This document shows positions 37,584-51,600 of a DNA stretch of 64,000 bases, in pieces. This DNA is from Heliocidaris tuberculata. Taxonomy: Eukaryota > Echinodermata > Echinoidea > Camarodonta > Echinometridae. The notes under the pieces are model-generated. The model ran no database searches. It had not been told where the DNA came from and saw nothing but the letters and a program-made list of their open reading frames with translations. The translations under genes and the position numbers were made by a program. Every line of letters begins with the position of its first letter. The first letter of the stretch is position 1. The stretch spans positions 3,649,355 to 3,713,354 of the forward strand of contig CM046846.1 of NCBI GenBank assembly GCA_025618425.1. The letters run 5' to 3'.

Positions 37584-40049
37584 CCATTAATCTTTAGACA
37601 TGTTTACGATTTTCCGAATCAATCCAACTCTTGTTAATGATAAAGAAAATATTATCAGTTGGCACACTCTAACGGTTAAAGTAAAGTATTCGTCAGCTGG
37701 CCTATGCCATAAATAATAAGAATAAAATTGTGGACGTAATGCACATGCAGTATTGGGAAAAGGTGGTTAAACTTCTTACAAGACGGTCGTTAGATTTTTT
37801 TAAAGGGTTTTACAAAAAGATAGATATAAGCATAATATAAATTAAGAGTTCGCTTAATAATTATTACTCAAGAATTTTCGAGAAATCGCATAATATTATT
37901 TAATTAGTGTTAATCTTTTTATTCACTGTAACTACCTTCCGTTGCCATGGTTACAGCTTCCTCATTGAATCTAATGGATGAAATAGTTTTGGGGATTACA
38001 ATGATATTATGCTCTATTCTGGTTGAAAAATTGAGAAACAATGAATAGTTGGACAAGCACAAAATAATATACCAATTTATTTTAAGTTGTAAGCGGTTCT
38101 GTTTGGCTGGACACAAATGGTTATCCCGATTTTGGATCATTTCATAGATTTTTATACCATAAAATTTTGAATGAGATCGATTAAGCCGATTATTGGTTTG
38201 ATCTGAACATTATTATATTCATACTCATTTTCTCACTCAAACCATTCGTTTTGTCCATAATTTATTTTCAAAACTCTTCCAACTGAGGAATCATTGACAC
38301 ATTATGTACATATCTTTCCCAACTAATAATTAGATGCAATGTAGCGATAGCTTTATTAATCATGGAAATAAAATCGAAACCTTTGATCGAAACACTTTCA
38401 TTCAAAGTTTTATTCGGCAGATTGCGAAAAGCCATCAAAAGTGTTTCTGATATCAAGGCAATCAACAGTTAGAGCGCACAAGGCAGAGTTTGTACACTTC
38501 CTTACCAACTTTTTGAGTTAAAAAAAATTACAGTTTTATACAAACGATGCATTACTTCAACATGTTTTTGCAAAAGAATGTTTACAAATCCGATTACACA
38601 ACAACAAACTTGACAATATATTAGAAAACTCCCTTATGCATTTTGAGTGCAATATTCTACTCAATGATGAAATCGGCAGTTAAAAAAAGACGTATAACTA
38701 TATTTTTTCCTTCCCAAATAACCACATGCATATTTTTTTTTTACTGCCTGATTATGTTGGAAGCATAACAATAGTCTGCTGCATACTGCAAAAAGGATAT
38801 AATTTAGATACTTGACTGGCAGTTTTTATTGGGGAATCTCTGCAACCATAGCATCAAACGCATTTTTAACATTGTACTATTTACTATGAATATTTGTTAC
38901 TTATATTTTCAAGAATAATCATTCGCAACGCGAAATTTGTAAAGTTTGATATTCCGAACATGGAACACATAGAACGTAAGACATTTATTTCAGTTTTCGA
39001 TTTACAGAACTGACCAGAATAGATTTGAAAAGCAATTTCATGACGTCATGAATCTCTTCATCTCAGCCAATTTTCTTCTTGATTTTCTCAAAGAACAAAA
39101 CAGAGGAGTGTGGTGGTATAGGTCGGTGTGTCCCGTGCGGTTATAATCATAAACCTTTTCTCTATGATGTTATTTTTATTTCAAAGAAGTTGTTGTTCGC
39201 TTTTAAGCCGATTATTCATCTCAAGTTTGGAGGATAAAGAATCGAATTTGAAACGGATTTCAAACCCTTCAGGGAAGTAAAATAGAATATATCAATCCTT
39301 TGAGTTCACGTCCTCAAATCTAAAATCATATCATCTCGGCGAAAAATGCCGTGCGGTAAGATGATTTGCAAAAGGACCCAAAGACAAAAAAAAAAGCATC
39401 GGAATAAGACGCTGGGAGCGGAGGTAATGAGAATGGGTATGATACGGGACGGTGCTTATTCTTATGCAGATGCATCTATGATCCTCCTCGGCATCCAAAT
39501 GGGGGAAAAAGTTAACACAACTGCGAGGAACTGAATTCAAATTACCACGGCTCAATAACAAGAATTTTCTTTCCTCAGGCAATGGATTCTACCAAGTGTG
39601 TCGAATGGGGAATCGGGATGGAGCGCAGATAGTTTCAACGTCTGCTTGTCGTGTCGTAACCAACGGGAAGGGAGGAGAAAAAAAAAAGAGATGCAGAGAG
39701 CCGATTCTTTAGTCATTAAGGAGTAGGCAAGCGAAAAGGATAGAGTTGGGAATTGAAGAACTCCCCAAGCAGAGGAGGCAATGAGCGCTGTGTGTTACTA
39801 ATGCGAGAAGCCGAGAGAGATTGAGAATATGTCAGGGGGGGGGGGGGGGGTGATTTCCAAAGCGCGGGGAAAAAAAGGGACCTAGGGGTAAGCTGAAAAA
39901 TCGCGCGCAGTGGTCCGCTTGATTTCATTCGACTGCGCGCACGTAAGACGACATGCTTTGATATATTTCCGTGAACACAGAAAGAAATTTGAGCAAGCAT
40001 GCTAGATTGAAAAAAAGATCAGAAGAAGTACTTAAGCAAACATAAATGA

Positions 40050-40059
40050 CCTGAGAGAA

Positions 40060-40092
<33 letters not shown>

Positions 40093-40170
40093 TGCAGAGA
40101 AAGAGACAAAATCAAAAAAGAGGGGAAGGGAGAGCGAGAGAGAAAGAGAGAGGGAGCTATAGAGAAAGAA
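40050..40170. repeat. GA-rich microsatellite
   Basis: GA runs broken by AAG, ATGCAGAG and AGCGAG units, within a purine-rich block that extends to about 40,230. Confidence 0.85.
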
Positions 40171-41598
40171 AGAGGGAAAGTGAGAAAAGTAGAGGCAGAG
40201 AGGTTTGGAGAAAATAGTAGAGGAGAAAGAAATAAGCATTCGGAGGTGTACGATCTTAAAACGGTAAGCACAAAATTGATTAGCTAAAAAATGAGATGAA
40301 CATCGCAGAAAGAAAGTAGGTCGGGAGGAAAAATGGTTTATAGTCTAAAAAAAGAGATCAAACATAGAATGAAAAGCACACGGCTAGCGAGGTATTGAAC
40401 AAAAAGACAAATTATAGAGATTGGAAATTTTGACGTTGAATCACTGTAGGAGACTTCTTTTGTATTTCTAGTTAATTATTATTAGTTCACCTATGATAAT
40501 TTTGTATCATCATCATAATTATTTTTAATATAAATGTAATTGTTTTTGTCATCGATATGATTAAAAATAAAACCAGTAGCCGTATTATAACTTTTAGTCC
40601 ATAGGCCTATGATAGAATGGAAAATACATCATATCAATAATAGATCATCATGTACTTGTGAAATGATGCTGTATTAGCCTGTAAGTTATATTGCTTCTAT
40701 GTTATTAGAAGATTTTTAGTTTCATTGTCCGTATACATCTTAGAAGTATGTGAATCTATAGACATGGACCTATATGGAACAGTCCTTTCCATCAACATCA
40801 TTTTAACGTTTGACCTAAATAAAAAAACATTTACTTCCATCTTTAAACCACATTGCTCTACTACTTCTACATCTACGGGAGTAGTTCGTGATGGCGCCTC
40901 CTAGCTTATCTCCCCGGTGTAGAAGCTATAGACCTATACACATTTGCACTCATATCGGTAGCAGGTGCGTATACTGTCAGCCTAATACCCGCATTTCCGA
41001 TCAATGCAATGTCCTCTGCTCTCGCTCCCGGCTCCTCAGGCGGAGAGAGACTAGACCTTTCCGCTAAAGCGTGCTGCCTACACTTCCGCAAGACGCGGAT
41101 CAGCCTCGTTTTTCTCCCTCCCTTTTAACTACCTAAATCTCACGATTTGTGGTTATGAGAAAAAACCGAGGAAGGCAAAATCATCGCAAATGTCGGGACC
41201 TTGTCATGATATGAAAGTGCTACATTTCAAAAATAATATTTGTTTGACTAGGGGCAACGCAAGGGATTTGCTTACTTCTGTTCCTCCCTGCCTATCTGTT
41301 TGTGGTATACTCTGCCTGAAGTCACCGACTTATTTTTGCTCGTAAATCGCTCGTTTCACCCACATAAGGTTAATTATTGTTGATCTTTATACATGAAGCT
41401 AGAATCTGGCACACAAAATCAAGACGTTACTTAAGGATATAAACGCTGAAAGACAAGCTAGCATCTATCTCTCTCTCTCTCCCTCCTCCTTCCTCTCTGT
41501 CAAGCTAAATAAAATTATCAAATCATGGGATAAAATTATGATTTATTATCCCATGTAATTTATCCCAGTAATACAATAATTTCGTTTTACAGGTCATA

Positions 41599-41599
<1 letters not shown>

Positions 41600-41632
<33 letters not shown>

Positions 41633-41722
41633 GGATGATGATGATTATGGTAATGATGCTGGTGCTGATGATAATGATGCTGATATTGATGATGATGATA
41701 ATGATGAAGATCTAGATGATGA
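41600..41722. repeat. (GAT)n microsatellite
   Basis: About fifteen perfect ATG/GAT units followed by imperfect GATGCTGAT and GATAATGAT units. Confidence 0.9.
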
Positions 41723-42118
41723 CTTTAGTGCTACTCAAAATATAAAAGAATAAGAGTAAAAATCATGTTTGAGCACCACCAAATCCTATTTCATATATAG
41801 TGAATGTATACCGGCTGAATCAACAGTTTGTGACAGCCGAATAAACATAAGTACAAATAATTATCCTTTTCTTCAAAAGTACACAGTACTCTTCTTTTAA
41901 GCAGTATTCTTTATTACTTTACAGGGAGCTCTCATAAATTCCAAATTGGTAAAAAGGATAAACGCTATAGGGTCAGTTATGCGTTCAGGATGATCATTCT
42001 GACACTATACTTTTTATTTGTCTGCAGACATTCCTGAAAAGTTCCAGATAAAATGCCCCATCGCCGAATTAAAAAAAAAAGCCATCTCCTTTGCACCAGA
42101 ATCCATTCCAAATCATTT

Positions 42119-42133
42119 TGTGTGTGTGTGCGG

Positions 42134-42180
<47 letters not shown>
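42119..42180. repeat. (TG)n microsatellite
   Basis: A TG run with one CGGC interruption. Forms Val/Cys frames that are not genes. Confidence 0.95.
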
Positions 42181-42184
<4 letters not shown>

Positions 42185-43284
42185 GAATTTTCCTCTCTTC
42201 ATTTCCTTACCTATATACATCACCCTTCTATCATGTCTATAATGCTTTACCATCGCGAATTTGATTACTATTTTTTATTCTGCTAATGACATTAATACAA
42301 ACCAAACACTTATACTGCCCCAATAAAGTTGTCTTCTTATCAGTATTCCTCAAGTCTGGCCCTTCATTTTTGTGTATGCATGTAAGTTGTAACATCTTGC
42401 CTTCATATAGGTCTTTGAATCATGTTTTTTATGTTTTAATTGTAAAATGTATTTAATGATGAATTTGAATCTTTGCTGCATCCATTTGTACAATGCATTT
42501 ATTCATTCTTTTAAAAAAAATATTTATCGGCATTAAAAAAGAAAGCAAACGATTAAAAAAACGACATGCATGTACAGTTTGATTAAAAACCCGTTAGTGA
42601 AGTCGGACTTACATTGGATTTATACATCTCTTAAGATAATGTCTTTGATTCCACTGACTGTAGATTAGTATTTCGTCGCTCTATTTGACGACGAATGAAG
42701 CTTATGCTGTGTTGTTGCTGCTTTTTTCATTTTGGTTCTTTTTTTCATCGCTTTTCCGTTTATAAAGGCTATATTGATAGCATTGGTTTAATGAATAACA
42801 CACCTATAATATATCTTCCTATTTGATGTCTTTTTTTTCTATTACAGTTTCTCCTTTTGAATGTTTTGTGTACTTTACTTGTTATTCAAGGTTTTATGCA
42901 AAATAACAAATCTCTTCTCTGAGCTAAAGATTAGAAAGATACATATATGTCTTACAAACGACATTAATAATGCACGAACAAACAATACATTGCCATGCAG
43001 ATGAAATACAGAGCTTGGAATATAGTCAATGTGAAAAAGAGAAAATGGGAATTTCCCCTCTCAACCCCCATTGCCACAAAATTTGTTTTATTTGTGTCTT
43101 TAGACAAAACAAGAAATTGATTTTTTTTTTCTCCATCCCAAGATATGGTTAACCTTCTTGAGATGGCCTCAGGTTGGCGCGGGGAATACAAAGCTGGAAA
43201 ATAAAAATATGTCACTGATCCAGTTTCCAGGTGGTCCTCGGACTGTTGGATTTATTTCTTACGTCCTTCTAATATTATTAGTAA

Positions 43285-43670
<386 letters not shown>

Positions 43671-43721
43671 ATGAACATCTTATATCACTTTTTACTGGTA
43701 TATTTAGAGATAATGAGTTAT

Positions 43722-43856
43722 GGTAAAGATGAAAAGTAATTTGTGAGCTTTCTCATTCTTTTTAGGTTACTTTTGAATAATATCATTTTAGGAATGTCCC
43801 CTGAAAAGAATTGCTCTTCAAATGTCCTTATATTGGACATATGACGAAAATTTTTA
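43722..43856. repeat. Dispersed repeat, copy A
   Basis: Contains AATGTCCCCTGAAAAGAATT with GCTCTTCAAATGTCC and, upstream, GTGAGCTTTCTCATTC. The same words occur in reverse complement at about 56,065-56,215 (GCATTTGAAGAGCAATC, TCAGGGGACAT, GAAAGCTCAC). Both copies lie beside other repeats. Family unknown, and no coding function is claimed. Confidence 0.6.
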
Positions 43857-44119
43857 GATAGATAGAAAGATAGATAAATGGTATTTATTGAATCATTTCC
43901 ATGTATCGCAGTTACAAGTAACTGAATTGCACGTGAATAAAACATTGATGGAAAACACAAGTATACATTTCAAAAGATATCACAATACAATCTACATACT
44001 TATGAAGAGCATGAACATGTATACTGTATACCATTAATCTTATACAATATTGCAATTTAAAAATTTGAGTTAAAAGTCATGTAATCATAATCATGCCAAG
44101 AAATAGGTGAAAAAGAAAG

Positions 44120-44345
44120 AAAGAAAGAAAGGAAAGAGATTTAGATGGAGAGAGAGAGAGAGAGGGAGGCAAAAGATGTAGAAAGTAAGAGAAAGATGGA
44201 AAGGAAGTGGGGAGAAAAGATAGAGGGAGAGAGAGAGATGAAAAGATTCAGAGAGATGGGAAAACAGAAGGGGGATAGAGAGAGAGAGAAAGAAAGAGAG
44301 AGAGAAAGAGAGAGTGAAAGGGGCAGATAGAAAGAGGGAAAGTGG
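44120..44345. repeat. GA-rich microsatellite block
   Basis: GAAA units lead into GA-rich purine sequence with several interruptions. Frames over it encode Arg/Glu or Ser/Leu repeats only. Confidence 0.85.
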
Positions 44346-44744
44346 GCTCTTGACAACGATTATGTACATACTACTGATAAAAATACAATGTACCTTGCAA
44401 AAAAAAAATAAATGTTAAAAAGTAACACTAGAAATATGTAGATATGCATCGTATACTTCATGTCATAAACTAATCTAATGTATGGTACAATTTAAAAAAT
44501 ACATTGAATGATATTTTAATATAGCAAACCTAAGATTTATGAAATAATAATATACAAAGGAATATAACATGTAAAGGAAATTTGACAATTCAATGTGTTT
44601 CAAAGTATAATACAATCATAGATGAAAAGTTTGGACCAAACATTCCCGTGGTCATATATACTAATTTTAATGCATTGCATGTGATTTTCAGTAAGATTGA
44701 ATCAATTATAAAAAAATCATTTTGATCATCATCATTTCGGGTCA

Positions 44745-45710
44745 TCACACTACCGTTTCCCAATGTCTAGCACATGTAAGAGCCACGTCATTAGCCACTG
44801 CCAGGCCCCTCTCGGTGCAAGTGTCATGCAACCGGTCACAGCTCAGGAGATGGAGCATAGTCTGGAGGCCCTGCCCACACTCACAGTCTGCCGCAGTGTC
44901 GGTATATCCCCACTTGAGCATGTTTGCCTTGCACCTCCCCATGCCTGTTCGCAGTCTGTTAAGGCTACGCCATGTGATCCATGATTCTTTAGAACCTGCA
45001 GGGAGTGACTCAGATGGATCAATAGCCATGTGTGTATCCTCTTGAAGTTTCTCCAGTCTTTCTTCCCATAGTTTAAGGCGTGTAGATGTTGTCCTGCCCT
45101 CTAAAGGGGAGACAGAAGCAAGGAAACTTTTCCCCGATTTCAAGCGTTGAGGTACCAAAGGGTGACCATAGAGGGGGTGTCTTTCATCCTCTGATTGCCT
45201 GAGACGTTCCTTTCGGCTGGATACTGTCTGTCTTATCTCAGGGGGAGCGATACCAGAGAGAAGATAGAGGTGGTCTATCTTGGTGGGTTTCATGCAACCG
45301 GTGATGCAACGACAGCTTGTGTTCAGCACAGGATCTATCTTCTTTGCATGGGCTGAACGTCCCCACATTGTGCAGGCATACTCGGCAGTAGAGAAACAGA
45401 GAGCCAGAGCTGTTGACCTGATGGTGGTAGGATTTGCTCCCCAGTTTGATGTGCTCAGCTTGTGGAGTGGGGCATTCCTGGTGCTGACTTTCCCTCTCAA
45501 CTTGATGACATGAGCTTTATAGGTCAAAGGCCGATCAAGGGTAACACCCAGATAAACTGGGTTGTCATCAGTGAAAACGGTGATAACAGTGTGAGATGTG
45601 GTAGCAGGATTCGCAGGGTCTTGGAAGAACCTGAAAGGGACCGCGACGTGAACGCTCCTACTATGGCCCCCATTATTTTGATGATTCCAGAACATCACAG
45701 TATCCACCAC
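44745..45710 (-). mobile_element. 5'-truncated non-LTR retrotransposon, reverse-transcriptase C-terminal region
   Basis: An uninterrupted 321-codon minus frame. Near residues 52-62 it has the sequence VYLGVTLDRPLTYKAHV, the thumb-region motif (YLGxxLDxxLTxxxH) that follows the catalytic aspartates in Jockey/R1/I-like LINE reverse transcriptases. Near residues 275-290 is CECGQGLQTMLHLLSC, the C-x-C...H...C cluster seen at the end of these proteins. The endonuclease and the catalytic palm are missing, so the element is 5'-truncated at about 45,720. The intact frame over nearly 1 kb suggests a fairly recent insertion. Trinucleotide ATC tracts lie on both sides (44,727 and 45,845-46,140). It sits downstream of the TAF1 stop on the same strand. 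Clade not determined. Confidence 0.85.
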
Positions 45711-45844
45711 TTTTTATTTACTATGTAATCAACCTTTCCCAATTGTTTCTAGAAATATCATTTAACAATGTAATCGCATGACCAGAACTCACTTTTTCTT
45801 TAGTTTTACCTTAACCAGTACTATTTCAAATTTTTTTAGAACTC

Positions 45845-46140
45845 ATACTATCACCACCATCACCACCATCATCACCATTATCATTATTGTTACCATCATC
45901 ATCATCATCATAATCTCCATCATTAGTCATCTTTACCCTCATAATCATCACCGTAATAATCATTGTCATCACCACCATAATTATTAACATCATCGTCATC
46001 ATTACCATCAGCATCATCAGCATCGCCATCATAATCATCACCGTCATCATCATGGTCATTAGCATTATAATCATCATCATCATCACTATCTTCAGCATCA
46101 TCATCCCATCTTCAGCATCATCATCAGCATCATCACTGTC
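45845..46140. repeat. Imperfect (CAT)n/(ATC)n microsatellite
   Basis: Long run of CAT/ATC/ACC/ATT trinucleotides. Minus-strand Met-rich frames are artefacts. It lies on the 5' side of the truncated LINE. Confidence 0.9.
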
Positions 46141-48117
46141 ATCATATCACTTATATTACTCCAATTTTCTGCTTTACATCTATCCTGTGTACGCACAATT
46201 CTAGTTTGCACATTCATCCCTTTGCATTGTGTTATCATGCTTTACACACATACAATTTGACTTACTTCCTTGACTCTCATCCAATTAATTACATCAGTAA
46301 GGACATTTGTCAACAAAGTATCCGAGAATTAGAATCTTTTTTCTTTCTGCATATCTTATTATTTTCATTTCTAGAGATATCAACAATGGCATGAGTACAT
46401 ATCCTAACATGCCAGGATATTGAACACATTTCAGGTTGTGATCTACAGTCACTTATTTACATAGGTAGGATATTTACACTATTTACAAAGTTTCATTTAT
46501 AAATCAACATAGGCCCAATCCATCATTTTTGCACAAATAGAAATGTAATCAGTTTATATCAGGTTTTTGGATTCACATGCACAACAATGAGGGCAAATGT
46601 AAAGCATCTGTATCTCTTGCTCATGAATGATCACCGTACGCAATAAAAATATGTTGCTGACTTTTATGGAATACTATTAAAGTTAATGACATTCTGCTTA
46701 TACTCCACATCTCCATGAACAAAATACTCCTTTTTTTTTCATAGGTCGACTGGATCACTCAAAGTAGAGGTTCAACACTTTTTGAGACATGACTCATCTA
46801 TAATAAGCTGAATAATACTGCATTTGGCAATTTTCTTGGCTTTAACTTTGGGGGATTTGCCATCCACAAAATGGGTTAGTGCAATATCCATTGATCCCTA
46901 CCACGTGCACATAGCCTCGTACGCACGGCTCTATGCCAACAGTTGATATGGCTACATTCAAACACAGTATGTGGGACATTGTCTGCTGTGTACGATTCCT
47001 GTGTACATTATACTGATTGTCACAGTAAATCTCCTTTAGAATTTATAGAATACACTTGTTTTGCCTGATTTTGCAGTTAATTCGTGGAAAAGACTTCACA
47101 GTGCTGAATTATTTGATTCTAAAAATGCATAAAATTGAAACAGTACTACAGCGGCAGTGTTTTTCTGCGAGCCTAAACATGGCGACCGGTTGCATCAAAC
47201 GTAGAGGGCATTGCTTTATCCACTGATAGAGATCAATGGCAATATCACACTAGCAGCAAGGATTTACATTACTTGAACACAAGGTGGCAGCAAACAAGAA
47301 GTTGTTACAGACAATTATTGAATTTTCAAGATATGGTGAGTTCTCAATAGTAACATATGTAATAGACATGAAGAATTGTAGAAACAAAAATTGGATCACA
47401 AAATACAAACTCAAAGTCCACTATTGAGTATTTGAGAAGGAAAATAAAGACAAAGTGATATTTTTGTGGTCTGGGTGTACAGGGCTGCTGTTTGCATTTT
47501 AAATTTAGGGGTCCATTCTAAAACTAGTGTTAATGTTGAGCCATGCTTGAATACAACGGGGCCGATAACCTCTCTCTATCTCCTTTTAAAAATACACAAG
47601 AGTGAACTCTATTGTCACTTACCTAGCACCAGACGATAAATATTATATCACAGTAACGTCCTTGAAAAACAAATGATATTAAAGTGGATTGAGATGAAAT
47701 AACTCGTTGTTTACAAAGAGATGATTAATTTACAAATAAATCTGTATTTTTTCAATTGTATATATTTCTACATCTATGCTTGATCTGCAGATAAATAACA
47801 AGCAAGCAAATTAATTTTCAGATCAGTGTGAGATACATATGGGTGGGGAAAATTTCTTTGATAATACCTTTCCAATTCAGCAAACTTCCTCAACAACATT
47901 TGAATACAAGATCACATTGACGACAGTAATTTACTCTCCTCATCTTGAGAATGATCTTTTCCGCAGCAGATACATTTGATGAGTGAATCTCCTTTCCATT
48001 TGGAGCAAAATCCTTCTGCACACTGCCAAATCAAACACCATCAAAGGAGAGACTGACTAACTACCTATCTAGGCAACCCTTGATAGATATATGATCAACA
48101 TTTCTCCCACAAATCTT
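46141..48117 (-). other. TAF1 3' flank / probable 3' UTR
   Basis: No coding frame between the LINE region and the TAF1 stop codon. AT-rich, with no clear minus-strand polyadenylation signal identified. Some part must be the TAF1 3' UTR, but its end cannot be set from sequence. Confidence 0.5.
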
Positions 48118-48615
48118 TCACGTTTCTTCATCAAGATCCACCATGCCGTCATCGTCGTCATCATCATCAGCGTCATCGTCTAAATCTCCTTCGACATCAT
48201 CTCTGCTTTGTTCTCTATCTTCTTCGTCATCCTCCTCTTCGTCTTCCATCTGATGGTGCTTTCCTAGTCCAAATGATTGTGAGAGAGATAGCCTGCTATC
48301 TCCTACATCCATCGATTCATCCTCCATCCATATGGAGCTTCTTGAATCATCATCATCCTGGAACATTGCAGCACGAGCCTCGTCTCCAAACATACCCCCG
48401 ATCATCATCGATGCCGACATTGACGTTGATGCTCCCATCTCGTTATCCTCATCTTCCTCATCATGCTCCTCATCACTCAGCTTGCGTGACATGCCCTGTT
48501 TGCTCTCATCGTCCTCTGATTCAAAGTCGTCATCGTCCTCGCTGTTGTCTGGAGAAAGCTGGAGATCGTTGGCCAGGACACTGCTCTCGTCGTGGAAACC
48601 TTCCATGGTCCGACT
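48118..48615 (-). CDS. TAF1: TAF1 terminal exon (acidic tail and stop)
   Basis: 165 codons plus TGA, starting [20 protein letters not shown] after CTCTTGCAG. Very rich in Asp/Glu with Ser; ends MVDLDEET. An acidic, phosphorylatable C-terminus is typical of animal TAF1. Confidence 0.92.
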   Translation of the reverse strand, partial: SRTMEGFHDESSVLANDLQLSPDNSEDDDDFESEDDESKQGMSRKLSDEEHDEEDEDNEMGASTSMSASMMIGGMFGDEARAAMFQDDDDSRSSIWMEDESMDVGDSRLSLSQSFGLGKHHQMEDEEEDDEEDREQSRDDVEGDLDDDADDDDDDDGMVDLDEET

Positions 48616-51600
48616 CTGCAAGAGTATCATCCAGTCAAAATCACATTCAAAGTTTATTCCTCGCTTATGGAAACCACTAGCTCTTGTTCAAACACTCCCC
48701 TCCCATAATTAAATATCATTTCTGATGAACCGAACACTGTTTTTAAATACTGTTTTTATCCCACTTTCATAAAAGCATGTTTTTTAATGTTAGTTGTGAA
48801 TAAATTTGATCATAAATACTCAGCCATTCTCTTCTTATGATGCAACAGACCATATAAACTGACAAAGTCTACTTCAACAAAGCTTTTCATGTGGTATGTT
48901 ACAAAAAACTGCTTTTGAACTCACAATTCATAGTTCCACTTGCCCATAGATTGTTTACAAATTATGCTACTAAGATGTGACATGAAATGTTGTAATGATA
49001 TGCAGGTCTATATCTAATTCTCTAAATACATTTAAACAATGCTAGAGAAATGGATAGCCATGGATTGCAAGCTGGAACACAAATTAATTTTTCAGAATAA
49101 AGAGTGGAAAAAAACCCCCAAGTAAATGAAGGAACATTATGGACACTTTTTGAAATTCAAAACAGGATACCATCCATTGGATTAATATCTATCAACACTT
49201 TGATACAGCAAAACATCTCAATTACGATATTTATACTTTGCATCTGATACTTACATCTTCTCCTTCAATATCAATGTATTCTCCTTCCATCTCTCCCAGC
49301 CCTTCTCTGTCACCGCTAGCCAAACTGTCCTCCTCAAATCCTGCAAAACAAAATTAGAAACACTTGATTCATGGTGAACGATTATTAGAAAAGTATAACA
49401 GTAGCATGCAAAAGAAGGATAACAATAACATGGGTACAGTTTAGTGAGAGGAAGAATAAGGGTGGGGTACTGGTAGCATATAGAGGTGATGAGTATGATA
49501 GTAAGGGAAGTTGGGTTAGCAAGGGGATCTAGCAAGCAACAATAGAATGGGTAGGGGTAGAAGAGGTAGGAAGCAGCATACTCAAAACTCACCTAGCATA
49601 CTATCATCATTGAGGCCACTCATCGGTGTATGTGGAGCTGCGTTGAGGCTCTCCGTCTCAGCTCCTTTGAGTACAGCTTCCTGGGCCAGTGCTATGTCTC
49701 TCTCTAGCTGTGAGATGTGCTCCTCGTTCTCCAGGAGCTTACTCTTGCATGTCTCCAGGACCTTCTCAGATACAGCCGTCAACTGACTCTCTTTGCCTGA
49801 AAGAAATAAAGGATTTGTAAAATAGATGTCAAATAACACAAAATATCAAGCTTAATTGGGCTCTTGTACTTTGTAATCTTCAAAATTTCTTACAACTGAA
49901 ATTTGTACCCTATATTTTCCATTATTAGATTAGAATATTACAAAATAAGCAAAAAATACAAACTATAAATTTGTAAATATTAAAACTCATTATAATAATA
50001 ATCATAGATAAACTCAACATTGCATTTTTATCATAGTTTGGGCACACAATTTTTAGTTTGTTAAGATATAAAAAAATTTAGCTTTTATAAGAATAAGAAC
50101 TCATTCACACTCATTCATTTTGAGAAGGGAAAAGAGGGCAGTTTTCTTATAAATTGCATCTAAGAAAGATATAGTGAACAGAACAAATCTCATCTGCCAT
50201 ATCAAAATTTACTTTCTTTACTCAAAGGATAAACTGAACTTTGTAAACAAGACTTGAGATGGAGAAAGGGAAGCTCAAATAGAAAAAGGGGAAGAGGGGG
50301 GAAAAAAAAAACCCTAAAGAGACCTGGTTATTTTGGCCCTCTCTCAGCCGGGGGAGGGGGTGGGGAATCTCAGCCACGGAGTGATGAAAATTTCTGCAAC
50401 TTGGCGCACAGAGTATCTTATTAAGAATAACCCTGTAGAGTTTCATATCTATATCTCAAACAATTTTTGAATTATCGCTGATTATTTGTACTCGCGAATT
50501 AAAAATTCTGCATTGTGTACAATACACATGGAGAAATGATCATTTTGGCAATTTTTGACGCTGCGCATTACCCGTTGGTCGAAATTTCATAAATTTTGTA
50601 TCAAAAGGTGCGTAAGACTGTAGGCAATAAGTCATGTAAGCTCGCAGCGCAACATAAAATATCTTCGAACATCCAGGGGGTTGGATTCCACACCACCTGG
50701 CCCTTTAAGGGTTAATGCTGAATGCAACCATGATGATGATGACTATAATGATGTTGCTGATAATGACATTAACTAAAGCTGTAACACTGAGGTACAGTGA
50801 AGGCAACTAACCATTGTACTGGATGCAGTTGTCCCGGATACGCTCCACATGCTTGAGGAACTCTTCTGATGAGTGGTAGAAGTGCTTAGCAATGTTCTTC
50901 CTGATGGTCTCAAGGTCCATAGGATGTTTGATGATCTTGTAGTAATCTCTAACCTTCTTAGGATTCACAGGATTATGGAATGGCCAGGACTGAAACAAAA
51001 CAACATGAATAACATTAGATGCTGAGGTTAGCCTTTCACATTAATCAGGGCACATATCATTTTAGAAAGAAGACAAGGCAATAACTGTAAACTATGTTAG
51101 TAAAACTAGCACATCAATGATGTGGCGCTCATCCGGCATGCAGCAAAGAAATTGATGCAATTTGTACTTTGAACACAGTAGACATTGTAATGAATCGATG
51201 AAATGTACATGTATTGGTTACATGCATGTACAGATAATGAAGTGCCTATTGCAGATCTGGCTAAATGTGGTTTTGGAAGGAGACAGTGACTATTTTCTAG
51301 ACAAAATTTTAAAATTCCGAGTAGAAGTTTAATAAACCTCATGAAAGTCTTTCAAATGGAACAAAAAAAAAAATCGAAATCGGTCAATAAATGAGGAAGA
51401 AGAAGCCATTTTTGTGATCTTTTTAATAAATTTCGCATAAATTAGCATAAATAATTTTCTAGACAAAATTTCAAATTTCCGAGTAGAAGTTCAATGAACC
51501 TCATGAAAGTCTTTCAGATGGAAAAAAAAAATCGAAATCGGTCAATAAATGAGGAAGAAGAAGCAATTTTTGTGATTTTTGAATAAATATCGCATAAATT

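Noticed and set aside
48273..48712. Plus-strand frames of 126-135 codons
   Set aside because: Antisense shadows of the acidic TAF1 terminal exon; Ser-rich only because they oppose Asp/Glu codons.
49251..49592. 113-codon minus frame
   Set aside because: Wrong phase over the short acidic TAF1 exon at 49,255-49,340; the correct phase is set by the flanking splice sites.
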